DNA of 28,683 bases from the NCBI GenBank assembly GCA_023444765.1, contig JAEXLY010000206.1, positions 1 to 28,683 on the forward strand. Reading direction: 5' to 3'. Each line of letters starts with the position of its first letter. Position 1 is the first letter of the stretch. Positions 7,637 to 15,610 of this stretch are shown piece by piece. A program made the position numbers and the translations under genes. The notes beneath the pieces are model-generated. The model searched no databases. It was not told the DNA's origin and saw only the letters and a list, made by a program, of their open reading frames with translations. The DNA comes from Pseudomonadota bacterium. Lineage in GTDB: Bacteria; Pseudomonadota; Gammaproteobacteria; Xanthomonadales; Xanthomonadaceae.

Positions 7637-8932
7637 ATGCCCACGACCCTCCAGGACTGGCTGGCGCATATCGAGTGCCAGCACCCCAACGCCATCGAGA
7701 TGGGCCTCGACCGGGTGCGCGCCGTGGCCGCCGCGTTGGCCCTGGCGCCGCCGGCGCGGCGCGTGGTCACCGTCGCCGGCACCAATGGCAAGGGCTCCAC
7801 CGTGGCCTTCATCGAAGCCATCGCACGCGAGGCCGGCCTGCGAACGGGCGCCTACACCTCGCCGCACCTGCTGTCCTACGCCGAGCGCGTGCGCATCGAC
7901 GGCACGGAGGCCGGCGAGGCGGAGCTTGTCGAGGCCTTTGCCGCCGTGGAGGCTGCGCGCGGCGACACGCCGCTGACCTACTTCGAATTCGGCACGCTGG
8001 CCGCGCTGTGGCTGTTCGCGCGCGCCGGGCTGGATCTCGCCATCCTCGAGGTCGGACTCGGTGGCCGTCTGGACGCCACCAACATCGTCGATCCCGACGT
8101 CGCGGTCGTCACCACGGTCGACCTGGACCACCAGGACTGGCTGGGCGGGGACCGCGAGGCCATCGGCAGGGAGAAGGCCGGCATCGCGCGGGCGTGGAAG
8201 CCGCTGGTGCTGGGCGACGACGATCCGCCGGCCAGCGTGCTGCGGCATGCCTATGCAATCGGCGCTTCCGCGTTGCGGATCGGCTGCGATTTCTTCTTCG
8301 AGCCGGTGGACGAGGCATCCTGGCGCTGGCGGGAGGTCGGATGCGTGCTCGATCTGCCGCGTCCGGCACTGTCCGCGCCGGTCCAGCTGCGCAACGCCGC
8401 GGTCGCGATCGCCGCGCTGCGCGCGCTCGACATCGACCTGCCGGAGGCGGCGATCGCGCGTGGCGGCGCCGGCGCGCGGCTGCCGGGCCGGCTCCAGCAG
8501 TTCGAGGTCGACGGGGTCCGCGTGGCGGTCGATGTCGGACACAACCCCCAGGCCGCGCGCGCGCTGGCCGCCTGGCTGCGCGCCACGCCGGCCGCCGGAC
8601 GGACGCATGCGGTGTACGCGGCCCTGGGCGACAAGGACGTGGCGATGGTGGTGGACGCGTTCGACGGCGCAGTGGACGCCTGGTGGCTGGCCGGCTCGCT
8701 TGGCGCAGGCCCCCGCGGGATGGGGGCCGGGGATCTCGCAGCGCGGCTTGCGGCCACGAGGGTCCCGGTCGCCGGGAGTTTCGCCGATCCGCCTGCGGCC
8801 CTGGCCGCCGCGCTGCATGCATCCGGCCGTGGCGACCGCATCCTGGTCTTCGGTTCGTTCCATGCCGCGGACGAAGCGCTGCGCGCATTGCGCGGCCGGG
8901 GTTCAGAAGACGGACTGCGGCCCGGCGTATAA
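7637..8932 (+). CDS. folC: Bifunctional dihydrofolate synthase / folylpolyglutamate synthase
   Basis: A 431-residue Mur-ligase-like ATP enzyme of folate synthesis: it joins glutamate to dihydropteroate and then extends the gamma-glutamyl tail of tetrahydrofolates in the cytosol. The P-loop is GTNGKGST (residues 48-55); TSPHLLSYAERVRIDG is the folate-binding loop; LEVGLGGRLDATN and VTTVDLDHQDWLG are family signatures; the C-terminal ligase lobe includes DVGHNPQAA. The start MPTTLQDWLAHIE matches the usual beginning of FolC; the frame is open far upstream but only as a GC-rich shadow. Its TAA stop overlaps the -10 box of the next gene. FolC beside a SPOR protein and purF is the conserved gammaproteobacterial order. 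Confidence 0.95.
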   Translation: MPTTLQDWLAHIECQHPNAIEMGLDRVRAVAAALALAPPARRVVTVAGTNGKGSTVAFIEAIAREAGLRTGAYTSPHLLSYAERVRIDGTEAGEAELVEAFAAVEAARGDTPLTYFEFGTLAALWLFARAGLDLAILEVGLGGRLDATNIVDPDVAVVTTVDLDHQDWLGGDREAIGREKAGIARAWKPLVLGDDDPPASVLRHAYAIGASALRIGCDFFFEPVDEASWRWREVGCVLDLPRPALSAPVQLRNAAVAIAALRALDIDLPEAAIARGGAGARLPGRLQQFEVDGVRVAVDVGHNPQAARALAAWLRATPAAGRTHAVYAALGDKDVAMVVDAFDGAVDAWWLAGSLGAGPRGMGAGDLAARLAATRVPVAGSFADPPAALAAALHASGRGDRILVFGSFHAADEALRALRGRGSEDGLRPGV

Positions 8933-8933
8933 T
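8928..8933 (+). promoter_or_regulatory. Predicted -10 box for the SPOR gene
   Basis: A perfect TATAAT overlapping the folC stop codon, with transcription expected near 8940. The -35 is weak, so the SPOR gene may be read both from this promoter and by readthrough from folC. Confidence 0.55.
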
Positions 8934-8963
8934 TCGCGCGCCCCGCCGCTCTTGCCGAACCCG

Positions 8964-10028
8964 ATGGATGCCGGACTGAAACAGCGCCTGATCGGTGCCG
9001 CCGTGCTCGTGGCGCTGGCCGTGATTTTCCTCCCCATGCTGGTCAAGGGACCCGCGCCCGACAGCGGGGTGTCCGACCTGTCCATGCGCGTTCCCGACGC
9101 GCCCACCGACGGGTTCAGGACCGTGGACCTGCCGCTGGTGGTGCCGGCCGAGGCGCCGCAGGGCGGAGTGCTTGGCACGCCCGAGCCGCTGGACGATGGC
9201 CGGCTTCCTACGGTCGACACGTCCAGCGCGCCGCCGATGGAGCCGCTTCCCGCGGAGCCGGCGGACGGCGAACCGGCCCATCCCGATGCGGCCGATCCCG
9301 CGCCCGGGGCTGCCCCGGCTCCCCCGCGGCAGTCGCCGCAGCAGCAGGAGTCCGCGCCCGCTGCCGAACCCGCTCCCGCGCCGCCCGCAACGACGCCGCT
9401 GCCGGCGGCCACCGCAGGCGGCGACTATGTGGTGCATTTCGGGGCATTCGGCAGCGACCGCGACGCACAGCTGATCGTGCGTCAGCTGTCGCAGGCTGGC
9501 CTGACCGCCTACAGCGAGGCGTTCACCCTCAACGGCCGGGCAGCCCAGCGGGTGCGTCTGGGGCCGTACGCGTCGCGCGAGGCCGCAGAGGCGGTCCGCG
9601 TGCGGGCCGCGCAGGTGCGGAACGACGTGACGCCCCGTGTTGTCGCGCTGGATGCGTCCGCGACACCGTCGCCGTCTGTCGGGGCGCCGCAGCAGGCGAC
9701 CGCGGCGGCCGGCACGCGCACGCCGCAAGCGTCCGGGACCACCCCGGCACAGCGTCCGGCGTCCGCCCCCGCGGTCCCCGCCGCGGCCAGTGACACGGGT
9801 TTTGCCGTGCAGGTCGGCGCCTTCAGCAACGAGGCCGAAGCCACGCGCCTGCGCGACCGTCTGCGCGGGATGGGCATCAACGCCTTCACCGACACCGTTG
9901 CAACCGACCGGGGCCGGTTGACCCGGGTCAAGGCCGGTCCGGTACCCGGGCGCGACGACGCCGAGCGCCTCAAGGCGCAGGTGAAGTCGAACACCGGCCT
10001 CGACGGCATCGTGCGCGCGCATCCCTGA
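8964..10028 (+). CDS. SPOR-domain cell-division protein with two SPOR domains (DedD-like)
   Basis: A 354-residue inner-membrane protein with a short cytoplasmic N terminus, one transmembrane helix (about residues 9-27, LIGAAVLVALAVIFLPMLV), a long Pro/Ala/Glu-rich periplasmic linker (about 60-150), and two SPOR repeats: one at about 152-225 beginning GGDYVVHFGAFGS, and a second at about 279-354 beginning GFAVQVGAFSNEAEA. SPOR domains bind septal glycan strands stripped of stem peptides, which brings the protein to the division site. Its position after folC is that of E. coli dedD, but DedD has only one SPOR domain. A second Ala/Pro/Thr-rich linker (about 226-278) separates the two. It is followed directly by purF. 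Confidence 0.9.
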   Translation: MDAGLKQRLIGAAVLVALAVIFLPMLVKGPAPDSGVSDLSMRVPDAPTDGFRTVDLPLVVPAEAPQGGVLGTPEPLDDGRLPTVDTSSAPPMEPLPAEPADGEPAHPDAADPAPGAAPAPPRQSPQQQESAPAAEPAPAPPATTPLPAATAGGDYVVHFGAFGSDRDAQLIVRQLSQAGLTAYSEAFTLNGRAAQRVRLGPYASREAAEAVRVRAAQVRNDVTPRVVALDASATPSPSVGAPQQATAAAGTRTPQASGTTPAQRPASAPAVPAAASDTGFAVQVGAFSNEAEATRLRDRLRGMGINAFTDTVATDRGRLTRVKAGPVPGRDDAERLKAQVKSNTGLDGIVRAHP

Positions 10029-10081
10029 GATCCGCCACCTCGGCCCCTGACTTTCAAAGCTAGCAAACGGGAACCACTGCC

Positions 10082-11554
10082 ATGTGCGGCATCATCGGCA
10101 TCGTCGCCACCACCGAGGTCGCGACCGCGCTGTACGACGGCCTGACCGTCCTCCAGCATCGCGGCCAGGATGCCGCCGGCATCGCCACCGCCAGCGGCAC
10201 GCACATGCGCGTGCACAAGGGCAACGGACTGGTGCGCGACGTGTTCAACGCGAAGGCCATGGCCCTGCTCGAGGGCCGCGTGGGCATCGCCCATTGCCGC
10301 TATCCGACCGCGGGCAGCGAGGGCAGCGACGAGGCGCAGCCGTTCTACGTCAACTCGCCCTACGGCATCGCACTGGCCCACAACGGCAACCTGATCAATA
10401 CCGAGGCGCTGCGGCGCGAGGTGTTCGAACAGGACCGGCGCAACATCAACACCCAGTCGGACTCGGAAGTGCTGCTCAACGTGTTCGCGCACGAGCTCGA
10501 CCGCAGCCGCACCCTGACCCCGGAAGCGGCCTTCCGCGCGATCGAGGGCCTCAACCGGCGTGCGCGCGGCGGCTATGCCGGCGTGGCCACCGTGCTGGGC
10601 CTGGGCCTGGTCGCGTTCCGCGACCCGCACGGGATCCGGCCGCTGGTGCTGGGCAAGCGCGAGACCGACGCCGGCAACGAGTATGCGATCGCGTCCGAGT
10701 CGGTGGCCCTGGACATCCTCGGCTTCGAACTGGTGCGCGACGTCGCGCCGGGCGAAGGCGTGGTGGTCACGCCGCGCGGCGAGCTGCACACCCGCCAGTG
10801 CGCGGAAGCGACCTCGCGTGCGCCCTGCATCTTCGAGTATGTGTATTTCGCCCGTCCCGACTCGATGATCGAGAACATCTCGGTGCACAAGGCGCGCATG
10901 CGCATGGGCACGGCGCTGGGCGAGAAGATCCTTCGCCTGCGTCCGGACCACGACATCGACACGGTGATCCCGATCCCCGACACCTCGCGCGATGCGGCGC
11001 TGGAGATCGCCAACGTGCTCGGGGTGAAGTACCGCGAGGGGTTCGTCAAGAACCGTTATGTCGGCCGCACCTTCATCATGCCCGGGCAGGGCGAGCGGGT
11101 GAAGTCGGTCAAGCGCAAGCTCAACCCGATCAAGCTCGAGTTCCGCAACCGCGTGGTGCTGCTTGTGGACGATTCCATCGTGCGCGGCACGACCTCGCAG
11201 CAGATCGTGCAGATGGCGCGCGACGCCGGCGCGCGCAAGGTGTACCTGGCCTCGGCCGCGCCACCGGTGCGCCACCCGAACATCTACGGCATCGACATGC
11301 CCACGCCGGAGGAACTCATCGCCTACGGCCGCACCGAAGAGGAGGTCGAACGCATGATCGGCTGCGACTGGCTGATCTACCAGGACCTGCCCGACCTGGA
11401 GAAGGCGGTCGCCGGGCCGAAGTTCGAAGGCATGACGTTCGACAGTTCCTGCTTCAGCGGCGAGTACGCGACCGGTGTGGATCCGGGCTATTTCGAGGGC
11501 CTGCGCCAGCTGCGCTCGGACGACGCCAAGCGCCAGCGCCGGCTCGCGCTCTGA
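10082..11554 (+). CDS. purF: Amidophosphoribosyltransferase
   Basis: Catalyses the committed step of purine synthesis, making 5-phosphoribosylamine from PRPP and glutamine in the cytosol. Met1 is followed by Cys2 (MCGIIGIVATT), the N-terminal nucleophile of the class II glutaminase domain after Met removal, so this is the type without a propeptide. The glutaminase half shows HNGNLIN and TQSDSEV. The phosphoribosyltransferase half has the PRPP loop VVLLVDDSIVRGTTS at about residues 357-371, and FVKNRYVGRTFI before it. At 490 residues it is close to E. coli PurF (505). CvpA, which normally separates the SPOR gene from purF, is absent: the gap here is only 53 bases. Confidence 0.97.
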   Translation: MCGIIGIVATTEVATALYDGLTVLQHRGQDAAGIATASGTHMRVHKGNGLVRDVFNAKAMALLEGRVGIAHCRYPTAGSEGSDEAQPFYVNSPYGIALAHNGNLINTEALRREVFEQDRRNINTQSDSEVLLNVFAHELDRSRTLTPEAAFRAIEGLNRRARGGYAGVATVLGLGLVAFRDPHGIRPLVLGKRETDAGNEYAIASESVALDILGFELVRDVAPGEGVVVTPRGELHTRQCAEATSRAPCIFEYVYFARPDSMIENISVHKARMRMGTALGEKILRLRPDHDIDTVIPIPDTSRDAALEIANVLGVKYREGFVKNRYVGRTFIMPGQGERVKSVKRKLNPIKLEFRNRVVLLVDDSIVRGTTSQQIVQMARDAGARKVYLASAAPPVRHPNIYGIDMPTPEELIAYGRTEEEVERMIGCDWLIYQDLPDLEKAVAGPKFEGMTFDSSCFSGEYATGVDPGYFEGLRQLRSDDAKRQRRLAL

Positions 11555-11564
11555 GCGCTGCGCG

Positions 11565-12389
11565 ATGCCCACGCTGTTCGACGCAGCGCGCGAGTGCCTC
11601 GACGCGGCCGGCATCGACGACAAGATCGCGCTGACCCGGCGCCATGCCGCGGCATTCGCGCGCGGCGAGTTGCCGGTGCCGGACGACGCGCCCGGCCCCG
11701 AGCCGATCCGCATGCCGGGTCGCCCCCCCCGACCGGCCCTGGTGCATCCGCGCGAGCTGCCGCGGCGCGGTTTCGGCAGTGTCGCCGGGCGCGCTGCGTT
11801 CATCCACTCCATCGCCCACATCGAACTCAACGCGGTCGACCTGGCCTGGGACGCGGCGTACCGCTTCCGCGGACTGCCAGCCGCGTTCTACGCCGACTGG
11901 GTGCGGATCGCCGACGACGAGGCGCGGCATTTCCTGATGCTGCGTGGGCGCCTGCGCGCGCTCGGCTACGACTACGGCGACTTCGACGCCCACAACGGCC
12001 TGTGGGAGATGTGCGAGAAGACCGCGCACGACGGGCTGGCCCGCATGGCGCTTGTGCCGCGCGTGCTGGAGGCGCGCGGGCTGGACGTGACGCCCGGCAT
12101 GATCGCCAGGCTGCGTGCGCTGGGCGACGGGGACACGGTCGCGGTGCTGGAGGTGATCCTGCGCGAGGAGGTCTCGCACGTCGCCGCGGGGAGCCGCTGG
12201 TTCCGCTGGTACTGCGCGCGGCGCGACATCGATCCGGAGCCCAGGTTCCGCGAACTGCTGGCCGAGTACGCGCGCGCCGTGCTGCACGGCCCGTTCAACC
12301 TCGAGGCACGCAGTGCCGCCGGCTTCAGCGACGAGGAACTGGCGGCGCTGGTGCAGGCGTCGGACGAGGCGCAGGGGTCGCCCGCATGA
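11565..12389 (+). CDS. DUF455 ferritin-like protein
   Basis: A 274-residue protein of the DUF455 family, predicted to be a ferritin-like four-helix bundle with a di-metal site. Candidate ligands are E87 (HIELNAVDLAWD), E119/H122 (DDEARHF), E151/H155 (EKTAHDG) and E202/H205 (REEVSHV), giving the ExxH pairs of such sites. Function is unknown; relatives of this fold include the tRNA hydroxylase MiaE and ferritins. It starts ten bases after purF stops, so translation is probably coupled and it shares the purF transcript. A run of eight Cs at 11723-11730 (codons 53-56, RPPR) is a potential slippage point. It ends convergent with lpxH. Confidence 0.87.
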   Translation: MPTLFDAARECLDAAGIDDKIALTRRHAAAFARGELPVPDDAPGPEPIRMPGRPPRPALVHPRELPRRGFGSVAGRAAFIHSIAHIELNAVDLAWDAAYRFRGLPAAFYADWVRIADDEARHFLMLRGRLRALGYDYGDFDAHNGLWEMCEKTAHDGLARMALVPRVLEARGLDVTPGMIARLRALGDGDTVAVLEVILREEVSHVAAGSRWFRWYCARRDIDPEPRFRELLAEYARAVLHGPFNLEARSAAGFSDEELAALVQASDEAQGSPA

Positions 12390-12404
12390 GATCCGCCGGC
12401 CGCC

Positions 12405-12449
12405 GGCGCGCTCCGGTGGCTGACCGGACACCGGTGCCGGGAGCGCGCC
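12405..12449. other. Long hairpin between convergent DUF455 and lpxH genes
   Basis: GGCGCGCTCC (12405-12414) and GGAGCGCGCC (12440-12449) form a perfect 10-bp stem; the 25-base loop holds a smaller CCGGT/ACCGG pairing. There is no U-tract. It could mark the 3' ends of both genes. Confidence 0.4.
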
Positions 12450-12458
12450 CCCGATCCG

Positions 12459-13190
12459 CTACAGCGTGCGCAGCTCGTAGTCGCCGTTCTCCACGCGCAG
12501 GGCCGAACCCTGCGTATACCAGTCGCCGAGCACGATGCGCCGGCACGGGCGATCGCCGACGACGAGCGAATGGATCGCTGGCCGGTGCGTGTGCCCGTGG
12601 ATCATCGTGTCCACGCCATAGCGCGTGAACCATTCCTCGACCGCGGCAGGGGCCACGTCGGTGATGGTTTCCATGGTGCCGGCCTGCGCGAGTTCACCCT
12701 GCCGTGCCTGGCTGGCGGCGCGCGCCTGCGCGGCGAAAGCGAGCCGCGCCTGCAGCGGCTGGGACACGAAGGCAGCCTGCCAGGCCGGGTCGCGGGTCTG
12801 CGCACGGAACTGCTGGTAGGCGACATCCCCGGTACACAGCTGGTCTCCATGACTGAGCAGCACGGCCTGGCCATGGAGCAGGATCACCGCCGGATCGGGC
12901 AGGAGCGACATCCCGGCGCGTGCGGCATAGGTGGGACCGAGCAGGAAGTCGCGATTGCCGTGCTGGAAATACACCGGCACGCCGCTGTCCACCAGCGCAT
13001 GCAAGCCGTCGGCGACGAACGCGCCCACGTCCGATGGATCGTCGTCGCCGACCCAGGCCTCGAACAGGTCGCCGAGGATGTAGAGCGCTTCGGCGTTGCG
13101 GGCCTCGGCGTCGAGAAAGCGGCCGAACAGGCGGGTGATGTCCGGCCGCGCCGGGTCCAGGTGCAGATCGGAAACGAAGAGCGAGCCCAT
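12459..13190 (-). CDS. lpxH: UDP-2,3-diacylglucosamine diphosphatase
   Basis: A 243-residue peripheral inner-membrane metallophosphoesterase of lipid A synthesis. It hydrolyses UDP-2,3-diacylglucosamine to lipid X and UMP with two Mn2+ ions. The calcineurin-type ligands are present: D8 and H10 (FVSDLHLD), D41 (LGDLFEAWVGDD, where WVGDD is typical of LpxH), N79 (HGNRDFLLG), H114 (LLSHGDQLC), and GHTHRP near residue 195. The start MGSLFVSDLHL is fixed by homology. No Shine-Dalgarno is present, and the TACAAT -10 box lies exactly six bases before the ATG, so the mRNA is probably leaderless. The gene is divergent from gltX. Confidence 0.95.
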   Translation of the reverse strand: MGSLFVSDLHLDPARPDITRLFGRFLDAEARNAEALYILGDLFEAWVGDDDPSDVGAFVADGLHALVDSGVPVYFQHGNRDFLLGPTYAARAGMSLLPDPAVILLHGQAVLLSHGDQLCTGDVAYQQFRAQTRDPAWQAAFVSQPLQARLAFAAQARAASQARQGELAQAGTMETITDVAPAAVEEWFTRYGVDTMIHGHTHRPAIHSLVVGDRPCRRIVLGDWYTQGSALRVENGDYELRTL

Positions 13191-13196
13191 GCGTGC

Positions 13197-13202
13197 ATTG
13201 TA
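13197..13202 (-). promoter_or_regulatory. Predicted -10 box for lpxH (leaderless start)
   Basis: TACAAT on the minus strand, then GCACGC, then the ATG. With the usual spacing the first transcribed base is the A of the start codon. Confidence 0.6.
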
Positions 13203-13303
13203 GTGCCGCGGCCGCGGCTGCCGCGGGCAGCGGCGCGCGGCCGGTGCGGATGCGACCTGGGGCAGGCGCCGGCATGCCGGCGGCCGACCATCCGCAATGC
13301 CGC

Positions 13304-13309
13304 TAAAAT
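13304..13309 (+). promoter_or_regulatory. Predicted -10 box for gltX
   Basis: TAAAAT, with transcription expected near 13316 and a leader of about 24 bases. No clear -35 hexamer. Confidence 0.5.
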
Positions 13310-13339
13310 GGCGCGTTTCCAGCCCACCGGACTCCGTCC

Positions 13340-14767
13340 ATGACCTGCCGCACCCGCTTCGCCCCCAGCCCCACCGGGTACCTGCACATCGGCGGCGCAC
13401 GCACCGCGTTGTACTGCTGGCTGGAGGCGCGCCATCGCGGCGGAGACTTCATCCTGCGGATCGAGGACACCGACCGCGAGCGCAGTACCCAGGCGGCGAT
13501 CGATGCCATCCTCGATGCGATGGACTGGCTCGGACTGGACTACGACGAAGGTCCGATCTACCAGACTGCGCGACTGGACCGCTATCGCGAGGTGGCCGAG
13601 CAGCTCGTGGCGGCCGGCAGGGCCTACTACGCCTACGAAACGAAGGACGAGCTCGACGCCATGCGCGAGGCGGCGATGGCGAAGGGCGAGAAGCCGCGCT
13701 ACAACGGCGCCTGGCGCGAGCGCGCCGGCGATGCCGCCTACCACGCCTCGCGCAGCGACGCCCCGAACCGCGTGATCCGCTTCCGCAATCCGGACGACGG
13801 CGTCGTCGCCTGGGAGGACAAGGTCAAGGGCCGCATCGAGATCGCCAACAGCGAGCTCGACGACCTGGTCATCTTCCGCCCGGACGGGCACCCCACCTAC
13901 AACTTCGCGGTGGTGGTGGACGACATGGACATGCGCATCACCGATGTCGTGCGCGGCGACGACCATGTCAACAACACGCCGCGCCAGATCAACCTGTACG
14001 AAGCGCTGGGCGCGCCGGTGCCGGCGTTCGCGCACCTGCCGATGATCCTCGACGAGCATGGCGCCAAGCTCAGCAAGCGCACCGGCGCGGCGGACGTCAT
14101 GCAGTACCGCGACGCGGGCTACCTCCCGCACGCCCTGCTCAATTACCTGGTACGGCTGGGCTGGTCGCACGGCGACCAGGAGATCTTCTCGATCGCCCAG
14201 ATGCAGCGGCTGTTCGAGCTCAAGGATGTCAACGCCAAGGCCTCGCGCCTGGATCCGGCCAAGCTCGGCTGGCTCAACCAGCAGTACCTGAAGAACGACG
14301 ATCCCGCCCAGGTCGCCACGCACCTGGAGTGGCACCTGCAGCAGTGCGGCTTCGACCTGTCCAGGGGGCCGGCGGCGGCGGACATTGTCGTGGCGATGCG
14401 CGATCGCGTGCAGACCCTGCGCGACATGGCCGAGCGGGCCGCGGTCTGGTTCCTGCCGCTCGAGCATTACGACGAGGCCGCCGTGGCCAAGCACCTGAAG
14501 GCGGGCGCCGATGCGCCGCTGCGCGACGCGCAGGCGCGGCTGGCCGCACTGCCGGCGTGGACGGTCGAGGCCATCGGCGAGGCGCTGCATGCCACCGCCG
14601 ACGCGCTCGGCCTCGGCATGGGCAAGGTGGCCCAGCCGATGCGCGTGGCGGTCACCGGGACCCAGGTGAGCCCGGACATCGCGCATACGGTCTACCTGGC
14701 CGGGCGCGAGGAGGCGTTGCGCAGGATCGAGGCCGCCATTGCGAGGGTTCCCGTCGCGGGCGGTTGA
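13340..14767 (+). CDS. gltX: Glutamyl-tRNA synthetase
   Basis: A 475-residue class I aminoacyl-tRNA synthetase that charges tRNA-Glu in the cytosol. The HIGH-equivalent is HIGG (residues 16-19 in GYLHIGGARTALY), normal for bacterial GluRS, and the second ATP motif is KLSKR (243-247). LRIEDTDRERS, FNFAVVVDD-type (YNFAVVVDDMDM) and VVRGDDHVNNTPRQ are discriminating-type GluRS signatures, and the C-terminal alpha-helical anticodon domain ends near residue 470 (YLAGREEALRRIEAAI). The length and domain order are those of the non-truncated enzyme, not the short YadB/Gluq form. The gene is divergent from lpxH and is followed 31 bases later by the Zur-type regulator. Confidence 0.97.
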   Translation: MTCRTRFAPSPTGYLHIGGARTALYCWLEARHRGGDFILRIEDTDRERSTQAAIDAILDAMDWLGLDYDEGPIYQTARLDRYREVAEQLVAAGRAYYAYETKDELDAMREAAMAKGEKPRYNGAWRERAGDAAYHASRSDAPNRVIRFRNPDDGVVAWEDKVKGRIEIANSELDDLVIFRPDGHPTYNFAVVVDDMDMRITDVVRGDDHVNNTPRQINLYEALGAPVPAFAHLPMILDEHGAKLSKRTGAADVMQYRDAGYLPHALLNYLVRLGWSHGDQEIFSIAQMQRLFELKDVNAKASRLDPAKLGWLNQQYLKNDDPAQVATHLEWHLQQCGFDLSRGPAAADIVVAMRDRVQTLRDMAERAAVWFLPLEHYDEAAVAKHLKAGADAPLRDAQARLAALPAWTVEAIGEALHATADALGLGMGKVAQPMRVAVTGTQVSPDIAHTVYLAGREEALRRIEAAIARVPVAGG

Positions 14768-14798
14768 GAAGCTGCGGCGGCGACGCCATCATCCCACC

Positions 14799-15311
14799 AT
14801 GAGCACCCAGGTCCACGGGCACGACTGCATCGATCCGCGCCACCACGTGCACGACGCCCAGGCGTTCGTGCGTGCGGTGGAGCGCGCCTGCCAGCAGCGT
14901 GGGCTGCGGCTCACGCCGATCCGTGCACGCGTACTGCGGCTGATCGCGGGTGCGGGCCGCCCGGTCAAGGCCTACGACCTGCTGGACATGGTGCGCTCGG
15001 GGGAAGGCGCGGGCGCGGATGCACCGCCCACGGTGTACCGGGCGCTCGACTTCCTGCTCGCCAACGGCTTCATCCACAAGCTGCAGTCGGTCAATGCCTT
15101 CGTAGCCTGCCACCATCCCGACAGCGCGCAGCATTCGGTGCCGTTCCTGATCTGCAACCGCTGCCACAATGCGGTGGAACTCGAGGACGCGGAGGTGGTG
15201 GCTTCGCTCGACGAGCGCGCACGCGCGCTGGGGTTCGTGCCGCAGGCGCAGACACTGGAAGTGCACGGCCTGTGCGCAGGGTGCGCGCAGGCCGGCGACT
15301 CCGCGGACTGA
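14799..15311 (+). CDS. zur: Fur-family zinc uptake regulator (Zur)
   Basis: A 170-residue Fur-family metalloregulator that, with zinc bound, represses zinc-uptake genes. Features: a His-rich N terminus (HGHDCIDPRHHVHD), a winged helix (RLTPIRARVLRLIA at 37-50; PTVYRALDFLLANGFIHKL at 77-95), and a C-terminal dimerisation domain with structural zinc cysteines C119/C122 (ICNRC) and C159/C162 (LCAGC), plus ligands C104/H105/H106, H112 and H156 for the regulatory site. The FVACHHP and SVPFLICNRC segments look more like Zur than Fur. The context agrees: a ZnuD-like receptor and a Zur-box-like palindrome lie within 3 kb. No Shine-Dalgarno is visible; CATCAT lies six bases before the ATG and could serve as a weak -10. 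Confidence 0.9.
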   Translation: MSTQVHGHDCIDPRHHVHDAQAFVRAVERACQQRGLRLTPIRARVLRLIAGAGRPVKAYDLLDMVRSGEGAGADAPPTVYRALDFLLANGFIHKLQSVNAFVACHHPDSAQHSVPFLICNRCHNAVELEDAEVVASLDERARALGFVPQAQTLEVHGLCAGCAQAGDSAD

Positions 15312-15320
15312 GCCGGACCT

Positions 15321-15482
15321 TCAGCGCCGCTCGCCGGTGCGATGGCGCTCGGCCGCTTCCTCGCGCATGCGCCGCCGGATGAACAGGGCCGTGGCCAGCG
15401 GCATGGCCAGGATGATCAGCCCCACGGCGATGGTGAGCCAGCCGACCGGCTCGGTGAGCATTTCCCGCAGTATCGGATGCAT
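15321..15482 (-). CDS. Small single-pass membrane protein (53 residues)
   Basis: A 53-residue protein with one transmembrane helix (about residues 14-34, GWLTIAVGLIILAMPLATALF) between a short N terminus (MHPILREMLTEPV) and a strongly basic tail (IRRRMREEAAERHRTGERR). The basic tail predicts a cytoplasmic C terminus. Hydrophobicity, charge pattern and length resemble DUF3149-type small proteins, but that is a guess. The gene lies between the TonB receptor and zur and is convergent with zur, the two stops being 9 bases apart. Evidence that it is real: a -10 box at 15515-15520 with an FNR/Anr-like dyad centred exactly 41.5 bases upstream of the predicted start site. No strong Shine-Dalgarno is seen. 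Confidence 0.65.
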   Translation of the reverse strand: MHPILREMLTEPVGWLTIAVGLIILAMPLATALFIRRRMREEAAERHRTGERR

Positions 15483-15514
15483 GGTCCGGTTTCCCGCTGT
15501 GTCCAAACGCCTCC

Positions 15515-15556
15515 AGTCTGGAAGCCGGGCCAGCGGTGGGCATTGCGCCTGATCAA
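15515..15556 (-). promoter_or_regulatory. FNR/Anr-like activator site and -10 box for the 53-residue membrane protein
   Basis: On the minus strand, TTGATCAGGCGCAA (15543-15556) matches TTGAT-N4-ATCAA at 8 of 10 positions. CAGACT (15515-15520) as -10 places the start at 15508; the dyad centre, 15549.5, is then at -41.5, the class II activator position. Confidence 0.55.
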
Positions 15557-15610
15557 GGCGGCGCGCCCGCGGGCGACGGAGACTCGATGGTTCCGCCGCC
15601 CGCGGCCCGG

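Noticed and set aside
9509..11830. Minus-strand open frame of about 770 codons opposite purF and the SPOR gene
   Set aside because: Same shadow composition, while the plus-strand genes are unmistakable.
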